Source of the DNA: Neocallimastix lanati (nom. inval.)
Taxonomy: Eukaryota > Neocallimastigomycota > Neocallimastigomycetes > Neocallimastigales > Neocallimastigaceae
Direction: 5' to 3'
Assembly (NCBI GenBank): GCA_016946835.1
Contig: JACVTC010000123.1
Span: forward strand, 21,001-85,000
Length of the DNA: 64,000 bases
The notes below the pieces were generated by a model. It was given only the letters and a program-made list of their open reading frames with translations. It had not been told where the DNA came from and searched no databases. How positions within the stretch are numbered: the first letter of the stretch is position 1; each line of letters begins with the position of its first letter. Below are positions 54,548 through 64,000 of the stretch, piece after piece. The translations under genes and the position numbers were made by a program.

Positions 54548-57050
54548 CAAAAAAAAAGGGAATTTATATTGTTAACTTCATAAAAAATTATCAATACATT
54601 TTCTTATTTATATTATTAAATAAAATAAGTGCTTTTTTTTTGTTTTTCTCTTCTTCTTTGAATTTATAATTATTATAATAAAGTACTAATCCAGAAATTT
54701 TTTTCATTTTTAGTATTGTCATTTTTTTTTAAAATTGAAAATTTTATATTTATAAAATTAAAAAACTATAGAAAAATAGTGACTTTTATATCTATAATAT
54801 TGGAGAAATATTTTGTAATATATGTATAACAAGCCAGAAGCTTGCGATACATATAAAATAATAAAGTAATAATTAATTTACCACGTGTGGCAAATTAATA
54901 TTATGAAATAGCAATTTATTTTAAAATTTATTATTAGATATTTAGTATTTTGAAATAGTTGAATTTTTTTTTCATCCTTTTAGTAAATCAATATTTAAAT
55001 ATTGCAAAAAATAAATTTCATCTTTTTAGTAAATCAACATTTAAATATTGCAAAAATAAAAAAATAACAAATTATAATAAAATGTTTTATTTAATACGTA
55101 ACAACATAAATTATTAAAGTCATTTTTTAGTTATGATTATTACAATATTTTATATAAATATAAAAATTTACACATTGATTATGAAAATAAAATAAAAATA
55201 GAGAAATAATATTAGTCTAAACACATATATATTTATAATATATTAAATGCTTATTTACCACTAATAAAACTTAAGGAATTCTTTTATTTTTTACACATAT
55301 TTTTATTTTTTAAATTATTATGGTCAATAGAAAAAAAAAAAAACTGTAATAACATATGTATATGTATATATAATTTTTTTTTTTTTGAAAAAATAGACAA
55401 TAAAATTTAAATAAAAAAAATTATGTTTCATTTGATCATGTGTTACATTATAAATATTTCATTTAAAATTTTTAAATATAATATTATTGTATTTAATTAA
55501 TTAAAAATTTTATATATAAAAAATAGGTGCTTAAGAAATTTTCTTTAAAAATATTAATATATTTAAATATTGATTATTATATATTTAATGTAGTAATATA
55601 AATTTTTATTATTATATTTTAAAAAGATTAATATATTACATACCATTGAAATGATCTTAAATGGTTTAAAAACATTTATATATATGCATTCTAATAATTA
55701 TAAATATTTGAGGATTATCAATTATAAAATATCTAAACAATTTTATGAAAACCTTTATAATGGATTTTAAATATAATTAAAAAAAAAAAATAGTTTTCCA
55801 AATTAAACTAAAATGAATATTAAATAATAATAATTATAATAATAATTATAATAAAACAAAAAATTTTACTATTGATAAAATAATAAAATATATAGGAGTA
55901 TAAAAATTTTACTAATAATAGTAATAAAGGAAAAAAATTTATATTATTTATTAATTAAAAGAAGCAAAAATAGTATTGATAATTTGTATGATTAATAATA
56001 TATAATATTATAAAAGTGTGCTTTTATTAGAAAGTAATAAATAATAATGAATCTAATTGTATTAAATATTAATATAATTTTTAATAAATAAAAAGATAAT
56101 TTTTTTTTTCTCTATTTGTATACTATAGTATATTATAGATAATATTAACAATAATCAATTTTATAATTTCTTTACTATTTTTTATTTCGAACTTTATATT
56201 ATATATATTATCAAAAAAACAATAATTTTAAAATATATAATTATTATCAAAAAAATAATATAAACATATTGTAGTATTTTATTATATAAATAATTTTATA
56301 AAATCTATAAACCAATAATAATTATAATAATTATCATAATACTAATTATATATATAGTTATAATTTAAATAACTATAAATAAAAATTTTCCTAATTATTT
56401 ATTATTATATTAAATTATTATTGTAGTTGTAAAAAAGCTTAATTTTTTTTTGTAGTAAAATTGAAACTGAATGTAGTAGAAAGGACAATTTTTTTGAAAA
56501 TATTTACCCAATTATAATTATGTTATAAAACTAATAGAATAAAAACCAATTAGTTTTAATTCATACGATATAATAATAATATTAAGTATTTTATTTGTTT
56601 ATAATTATTAAAGGAGATAAATTTAAAAATTACAAACTGAATTAACTATTATTATATAAATTTCATAATTTTGATAGTTATTAATAAATAATATAAATAA
56701 AAATAATTATTAGTAGTAAGAATATTTATAATGAAACATATATAATTAACAATAACAAATATCTTTTAAATTTTTTTGTTAAAATTTTATATTATTATAA
56801 TAATAATATATATATTTTTAAATATACCAAATTTTTTATTATTGTTTTTTTAATATCTACATAGATACTACTAATGTAACTAAATATTTATTGAATTATT
56901 TAAATATAATATATTGTATGGTTCTACAAATTATATTATTGATTATTGTAATACTTTGATTTTGTATATAAAATTATTAAGGCTATTCAAAATTGTCTAT
57001 TATTAAATATACCTTTGGATTATTATAATTTTTTAATAGACAATATTTTA
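52691..57050. other. A/T-rich intergenic sequence, no gene seen
   Basis: About 4.4 kb of very low GC sequence with poly-A/T runs (for example 54507-54545). A foldback-family fragment lies near 53165-53200 and an imperfect 26-bp palindrome with a CACGTG core at 54873-54898. I see no coding signal on either strand. Confidence 0.65.
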
Positions 57051-57099
57051 TTTATAAAGAATTAATGAAATAGTTTATAAACAAATAAAAAATGAATAA

Positions 57100-57960
57100 A
57101 TATAATAAATAATAAATAATAAATAATAAATAATAAATAATTAATGAGTAATAAATATTATATATATTTAATAAGGAATAATAAATATAATAACCAATTA
57201 CTATAAATAAAGAATAATAAATATAATAACCAATTAATGTAGTTAATAATGAATAATAGATATAATAACCAATTAATATAATAAATAATGAATAATAAAT
57301 ATAATAACCAATTAATGTTGTTAATAATGAATAATAAATATAATAACCAATTAATATAATAAATAATAATAAATATAATAACCAATTAATGTAGTTAATA
57401 ATGAATAAAAAATATAATAACCAATTAATATACTTAATAATGAATAATAAATGCATTTAATATAATAAATAATAAATAATAATTATAATAAAAAATTAAT
57501 ATACTAATAAATAATAAATATAATGATCAAGTAATATAATAAATAATGATAAATAAATATAATTAATGTAATAAATAAATAATTAATAATGAATAATGAA
57601 TAATAATTAATTATTAATAAATAATAAACTATAAATAATGAATAATGAATAATAATTAATTATTAATAAATAATAAACTATAAATAATGAATAATGAATA
57701 ATAAATAATAAATAATAAATAATAAATAATAAATAATAAATAATAAATAATAAATTATAAATAATAAAAAATTATAAAAATGAATAATAAATTATAAATA
57801 ATAAATAATAAATTATAAAAAATTATAAATAATGAATAATAAATTATAAATAATAAATAATAGATAATAAATAATGTATAATAAATAATAAAAAATAAAT
57901 ATAATTATTATGTAATAAATAATAGATAATCGATAATAATAAATAATATAATAAATAAAT
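57100..57960. repeat. Minisatellite block, 39-bp unit plus AATAAAT repeats
   Basis: 57180-57440 holds about six copies of a 39-bp unit beginning AATAACCAATTAATGTAG. On both sides are AATAAT/AATAAAT arrays. The repetitive INWLLYLLF frame on the minus strand is a by-product of the 39-bp period, which is divisible by three. Confidence 0.88.
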
Positions 57961-60044
57961 AATTAAAAAAAAGGTTAAAATTTTTTTTAACTTTTTTTTT
58001 ATTGAAAATAATAATATTTTAATTTTTATATAAAGTTTTAATATTTAATATTTAATATTTAAATTTATTAGTATTTACTATTTATTAATATTTAATATTT
58101 ATATTTATATATTATTTATATAATATATATAAATGATAATTATAAATAGAATAGTATATTCTAAATTCGTATAATGAACTATTATTTATATAATAAAATT
58201 TTATTTTTTACGTAAATATAAATATAGATATATTATTTTTAAGACTATTGTAATTTTAATATTTAATAACTAATTCAAATAATGAAAAAATCTTTATAGT
58301 TCTACAGATACTATTTGAAATTATATATATATTTTATTAAAAGATACATAAAAAAATAACTAAACCGTACTTAAACAATTTTTTTTATTTTTACTTCGAT
58401 ACATGTATATAATTTTTTTCTTTAAATGCTTTTTTTTATACAAATTTTAATTTCAATAAAATGCAAATTAACAAAGTTAATTTGTTTTTTATACTATAAA
58501 ATTTATTTTAAATATAAGGAAAAAGCAGATTTAATTATTTTTTTTTTTTTACATATATAAATTTTTTTTTTTTTTTGAAAATTAGGAGGTAAATACTAAT
58601 TATTTGATAAAAAAAAGATAGATAATAGATAATAGATATAAGATAATATTATTAATATTAATTTAATAATCATAATTAATATTTATTTAATTCTTATAAT
58701 AAGAAAATGGACAATTCTAATTAAGCTAATTTTTTTTTATATATATATTAATTATTAAATATTAAATATTAATTATTTATTAAGTTACACCTCTTTTTTG
58801 AAAATATTTTCTAAATACTTTATAAGAATAAAAATTTTTTTATGTCTTTTTTAATAAAAGTCAATTTATAATAAAAAATCATTTTCTTTATTATATTATC
58901 TATTTCTTTTAATATATTATATAAAAATCATTAATAATTTTTATTTATATATTTATTTAATATGAAGTAACTCTAATAATTATAAAAAGTATTAATAAAT
59001 AGTATATATAATTATATTAATAAGTATTAGTTATTCTTATGAGGTATATAATTTTTAACAAAGTAATTATCCTATTCGTTTATTTTAATAACTAATAATA
59101 AATAAATAGATAAATAATAAAGACATTTAAATAGTAATAAATAGTAACTATTAAATAATAATAAATAATTATATAGAATAAAAATATTTTCATAATATCT
59201 TTTTACTATGATTTATTAATAAAATTGTTTTTTATTATTTATTATTATTGATTTTAACTAAAATTATTATTTACTATTATTGATTTTAACAACTTATTTA
59301 ATATACTTTAATATCTTTGATATTACCAAAGTAATAGTTATATTTTCGTTTCTATATCCTATTATTATTATATAGCTATAATAATAAGATAGAGAAACAA
59401 TAAAAAAAATTAGTGCAATTGCGATTATATAAATAAATAAATAAATAATAAATAATTAATAATAAATAATTAATAATAAATAATTAATAATAAATTATAA
59501 TTAATAAATATTAAATAATAAATAATAAATCATATATAATAAATAATTAATAAATAATAATAAATAATAAATAATAAATAATAAATAATAAATAATAAAT
59601 AATAAATAATAAATAATAATAAATAAATAATAAAAAATAACAAAAATAAATTATATATAATATAAAATAAATAAATAGTAAATAATAAATTAGAAAGAAA
59701 TAAAATAATTATACATATATTTATAATTTATTATTTTTCCATATTAAATAGACATATTCTATTGATTGAATATAAATAATTTTTCTAAAATTTGTTTTTA
59801 TAGTATGACTTAATTATAATATTTAATATCATTTGTTATAATTAATATTATTATCAAATAAAATAAATTATTTATATAATTATTAAAATTAATAAAACGA
59901 ATAAAATTATATAATTATTAAATAATATTAATTATATAATGTAATAATGAGTAACAAATAAATTATTAATATTCATAACTAATAATAATACAAATAAATA
60001 TCACAAATAAAAAATATAGTAGAAAATAGAAAACAATAATTATA

Positions 60045-60089
<45 letters not shown>

Positions 60090-61007
60090 ATAAATAATAA
60101 TAAATATTAATAAATATTAATAATAAATAATTAGAAATAATAATAATAAATAATAATAATTCTAGTAATTTAATAGTAATATAATAATTATAATAATAAT
60201 TAAAATATAATAGTAATAATATAATTATAATATTATAATAGCATTACAATTACAATAGTTTTTATTAAAATATTGATAATATATTATATGAAAACCAAAT
60301 AAATATAAATAATATAGTATAGTAAAATATGTATAATTAAAATATGTTTATTAATAATATATTATACAATTATATATAATAATTACTAGTTTTATTTATA
60401 ACAGTTTATAATATATTAAAATATAATATAGTACAAAATATAGTCCTTTTTAACTTTTTTAAATAAATTGTAATATATCTACATAAAATACTGATAATAA
60501 ATATTAATAATATAAAAACAAAATTTAAATATTTTTGATAATATAATATATTTAATTTAAATATAATACAAATATATATTATTTATTTTCAATATAATAA
60601 ATAATATATTATTATATAAATTTCAATTTTAATTTTGTTATATATATTATAATATTTAATTAATGTATATAAATTTAATTAATATATATTATTTATATAT
60701 TATTAATAATAATTAATTGAAATTATAAATATATAATATTATATATTAAATATAATATTATAATATAAAAACTTAATATAATATGTATATAATAAATATT
60801 AAATGTAAAATAATTATAAAAAAAAGGAAAAGAAAATTATAATATAAAAAGGACTAAAATTTTCTTATAAACTTTTCTTTTCTAATATAATTTTGTTATA
60901 ATTAATTATACGAATTATATATTTATAATTCAACTATAATTTCAGATATTAGTAGTTCTTAAATTTTAATATATTTAAGGCTTGTTATTAAAAAATATTT
61001 TATTAAA
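57961..61007. other. A/T-rich sequence upstream of the HMG-box gene
   Basis: AATAAAT arrays lie at 59440-59640 and (AAT)n at 60047-60080. No gene is seen. The last 150 bp must include the promoter of the HMG-box gene, but no single TATA element stands out in such A/T-rich sequence. Confidence 0.6.
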
Positions 61008-61415
61008 ATGCCAAAGGTTGCTAAGGAAAAGAAGGATGGTAAGTTTAAAGAAAAGATATTAATAGAAATATTGTGTTAGAGTAAAATATATTTATATGTA
61101 AAGAATGATTGTATAATTAAAATGTAATATTTGTAAATAATATAATATTTAGTTCAAAAGCCAAAGAGAGCTTTAACTCCATACAACCAATTTATGAAGC
61201 AAGAACTCCCAAAAATTAAGGCTGAACAACCAAATATTACTCACAAGGCTGCTTTCAAGGAAGCTGCTCAAAGAGTAAGTGATAATATTAATTTATTTGA
61301 AAATAAAAATAATATAATACGATAAAAAGATGAGAAAAATGTATTAATAATTTTTATAATATTTTAAAATTAATAGTGGAAGGTTTCTCCAGATAATCCA
61401 AAGAACAAATCTTAA
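61008..61415 (+). CDS. Small HMG-box protein, YABBY-like, 63 aa, two introns
   Basis: Exons are 61008-61038, 61153-61274 and 61377-61415. Introns begin GTAAGT (61039, 61275) and end TTTAG and AATAG, and splicing keeps the frame. The protein starts MPKVAKEKKD and continues VQKPKRALTPYNQFMKQELP, KIKAEQPNITHKAAFKEAAQ, RWKVSPDNPKNKS. The PKR-LTPYNxFMKxEL...HKxAF...W...PxNPKN pattern matches the short HMG-related (YABBY-like) proteins of fungi, which bind DNA in the nucleus. It is nearly all domain with a basic tail at each end. No ORF over 60 codons exists because of the introns. Base composition of the exons is far above the surroundings. It is the only convincing host gene. Confidence 0.88.
61039..61152 (+). 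other. Intron 1 of the HMG-box gene
   Basis: 114 bp, GTAAGT...TTTAG, inserted after the first base of a Val codon (phase 1). Confidence 0.85.
61275..61376 (+). other. Intron 2 of the HMG-box gene
   Basis: 102 bp, GTAAGT...AATAG, between codons (phase 0), just before the Trp of the box. Confidence 0.85.
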
Positions 61416-63079
61416 TTGAAAAGCGCAATAATTTAGAACTTAATTAAATTTGAATTTGTTTTTTTTATTTCCATTTTGTATGTAAATTCATAAAAAGGAA
61501 GTAAATGTTTAGAATGAATTATTATTTTTTATCAATAGACGTTACCTTTTTCGCATTTAAATATAATCTATAATATATATAACATTACTACACTTAATTT
61601 TTGGAAATAATATTTAAAACAGCTACTATTATTATATCGTTCATATGCAATATAAATATTAAAATTTTTAATATTGAATTATAAAAAAATTAAATATTAA
61701 TATTTCATAAAATATTATACCATTTTTTAAAAATTTTGAAAAGTTATTAATGAATTAATAATTAATAAGTTTTCCTTTTTATTTTTTTATATTTTAATAT
61801 TTATTTTATATTATTTTATCTTTTTTTTTTTATTATAAAGTTAAAATAATATAAAATAAAATATATTAAATGTTTTATTATCAAAAAACAATTATTAATA
61901 AAAAAATTTAAAAAAAAAAAAAGTTATTTGTTTTTAGATTTATTTTAGTGTATGGTAAAGTTTGATGTTTATAAATGAACAATATATTTATGAAATTTAT
62001 TCAATTTAGGGAAGATCTTTGGAGAGATTTTAAATTTATTGAATTTATTAATTAATAGAATTATATAAATACCTTTAATCATTACCGAATTTAATCCTAG
62101 TATTAAGGATTATATTGTCATAATATATGTTAATATATATTCATATATTATGGAATAAATTCTTAAAAAAAGTTATTTTTTTTTTAATTTAAATTTTTAA
62201 TTTATTTAAATAAAATTGAATTTGATGTTAGTTACATTGAATTTTTTTTTTCTTTCATTATTTGTATTAAATATAAACTAAGAAAGAAAGTTATTATTTC
62301 TTTTATTCAATTAGAATAAATATTTCGATAAAATAATAAAAAATACATATTGTATAATTTTTTTTTTAATTTTATATAAATATATATTGGTTTAATAAAT
62401 AAATATAGATATTTAATATATAAATATTATATATATAATATTAAGTTGAAATTAATAGAGAACATTTAATGGATAAAGTAAAAAAAAAAAAAAAAATTCT
62501 GATATATGTTCGAATGATATCTGTCATTGATGTATGAGAAGAATTTATAATTATAATATAATATTTATAAATTTTTTAGTTTTACAAAATATATATAATA
62601 TATAATTGGTAATTTATTATAATACTGTTACAGTAACGATTTATATATTAAAGAAATATTAAAGAAATTATTTAAAATTCAAATAAAAAGATTATAATGA
62701 TAATAATAAGATTAAATGGTTATATGATTAATAAATACAATTACATACTAATTATTTTATTAAATTTAAGATTATAATAATATTATTATTAATATTAATC
62801 AGTTAAGTATTAAAAAAGACTATGAAATAATATAAAATTATATATATATCGTAGTTATAATAAAAATATATAATAGTTATAATAATACTAATAATTATAC
62901 GATAGCTATAATACTAATATTAATATATAAGTTACATATTAATATTATTAATAATAATTATTATAATAATATAATGATTTATTATAATAATTATATATAA
63001 TAAATAAATAAATAAATAAATAAATAAAATAATAAATATTTATTGCATATCAAGTTTTATATTTAAAGTATGTAAAAAA
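61416..63079. other. A/T-rich intergenic sequence, no gene seen
   Basis: Downstream of the HMG-box gene there is only A/T-rich sequence with short homopolymers. Confidence 0.6.
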
Positions 63080-63285
63080 AATAAAAATAAAAACAAAAAT
63101 AAAAATAAAAATAAAAATAAAAATAAAAATAAAAATAAAAATAAAAATAAAAATAAAAATAAAAATAAAAATAAAAATAAAAATAAAAATAAAAATAAAA
63201 ATAAAAATAAAAATAAAAATAAAAATAAAAATAAAAATAAAAATAAAAATAAAAATAAAAATAAAAATAAAAAATAAAAATAATA
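63080..63285. repeat. (TAAAAA)n microsatellite, about 33 copies
   Basis: An almost perfect 6-bp repeat over about 200 bp with one C interruption near 63094. Confidence 0.95.
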
Positions 63286-63572
63286 TAATAGAAGTCTATT
63301 ATTTAAATATTATTATTTTTAAAATCAATTTAAAATTGTGAAAATACAAATATAAAATATTATAATATAAATTAAATGAATTGATATAATATATTAAAAA
63401 TTAACTTTATTAGTGATTTAAAAAACCACGTTTTTAATTTAAAATAATTATTTAAAACTAATTATTACTTATTTTTAAATTGATATATTTCATTTTTTTT
63501 CTTTATTTTTTTAAAATTTGATATTGTTATAATAATTAAAATAATAATTATAATTGTAATAATTATAATACC

Positions 63573-63614
<42 letters not shown>

Positions 63615-64000
63615 TAATATAATAAATACATGTTCGAAGAAAGTGTATTATTTTATGACGTTAACATTTATATATAAATATTAATATATATTATATTATT
63701 AGAGCATTCTTTATATAATATGATATTTATATACTAGTCTATAATATACAATAATATGTAATAATAATAAATAATAATAAATAATAATAAATGATAATTA
63801 ATAATAATAAATAGAAAATAGTAAATAGTAATAAAAAATGAAAGTTAATCAATAAATAATCAGTAATAGTAATTAATAAATAAAAAGGAATAATAATATT
63901 TATAAATTAATTATTTAATATTAGGAAAATTTTGATTTTTCTTACCTTACAATAAAGAGAGTGAGAGTTCAAAAATAAAATACTTCACCAAATTCATATT
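63286..64000. other. A/T-rich intergenic sequence to window end
   Basis: (AAT)n lies at 63578-63612 and 63764-63790. No gene is seen. GC rises slightly in the last 60 bases, which may mark a neighbouring gene beyond the window. Confidence 0.5.

Noticed and set aside
63945-64000. Possible first exon on the minus strand at the window end (ATG with a GTAAGG donor-like site)
   Set aside because: The frame is about 16 codons before a stop or donor and no second exon can be seen to its left.
1-64000. CRISPR array or bacterial operons
   Set aside because: The repeats are LTRs or microsatellites, and the introns and retroelements show a eukaryotic genome.

Overview
The window is a nested retrotransposon cluster from an extremely AT-rich eukaryotic genome. 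Long A/T-only spacers, poly-Asn coding, short GTAAGT...TAG introns and a small YABBY-like HMG-box gene suggest an early-diverging fungus. An anaerobic gut fungus (Neocallimastigomycota) is my best guess, but that is an inference and nothing in the sequence proves it. Only one confident host gene is present (61008-61415). Almost everything from 1 to 52511 is retrotransposon.

Layout. (1) The outermost element is a decayed Ty1/copia copy ('Copia-1', plus strand) that starts left of the window and ends with its 3' LTR at 39429-39665. It is split into three pieces: 1-3220, 31804-32056 and 38845-39408. (2) Two Ty3/gypsy elements with chromodomains sit in it, each with a perfect 5-bp target duplication: 'Gypsy-3' (3221-31798, ATAGG) and 'Gypsy-4' (32057-38839, ATTGC). 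(3) The 5' LTR of Gypsy-3 was hit, 5 bp from its start, by a stack of further elements that all use the same CGAA tetranucleotide: solo LTR 'A' (3230-3831), a non-autonomous LTR element 'R1' (3836-6938), a solo R1 LTR (6943-8129, itself split by solo LTR 'C' 7419-8078), solo LTR 'B' (8134-8792) and the full element 'Gypsy-1' (8797-17697, minus). 'Gypsy-2' (17701-24998, minus, TSD CACGA) then landed on the same spot. (4) From 39666 to 46856 lies an inverted-repeat (foldback/MITE-like) region with TTGCATTTCGCC-type subrepeats, hosting 'Copia-2' (41380-46597, minus, TSD ATTAT). 'Copia-3' (46862-52511, minus, TSD TAATT) follows. (5) 52512-64000 is gene-poor A/T sequence with micro- and minisatellites and the HMG-box gene.

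How the elements work. Gypsy-2, -3 and -4 encode one Gag-Pol frame. Each has, directly after its 5' LTR, 11-12 nt exactly complementary to a segment inside its own LTR that lies 35-46 bp downstream of a TATAAATA box. This is the arrangement of Tf1/sushi-type self-primed reverse transcription. Gypsy-1 and R1 instead share a conventional tRNA-type primer site (TGGTGGAGATATCGGGG) and an almost identical polypurine tract, so R1 looks like a parasite mobilised by Gypsy-1-like machinery. Gypsy-1 splits gag and pol and carries a complete -1 frameshift signal at their junction (slippery TTTAAAT, 6-nt spacer, predicted H-type pseudoknot). Copia-2 and Copia-3 share a primer site matching the anticodon arm of tRNA-Lys(CUU), suggesting half-tRNA priming. 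The CGAA insertions carry 4-bp target duplications; the self-primed gypsy and copia elements carry 5-bp ones.

State of the elements. LTR pairs of Gypsy-1, -2 and -4 are identical or nearly so, implying recent insertion. Gypsy-4 and Copia-3 are each one nonsense codon from an open Gag-Pol. Copia-1, Copia-2 and Gypsy-3 carry several frame breaks. Positions, repeats, stems and domain motifs were read by eye. Family assignments rest on recognised motifs, not on searches.
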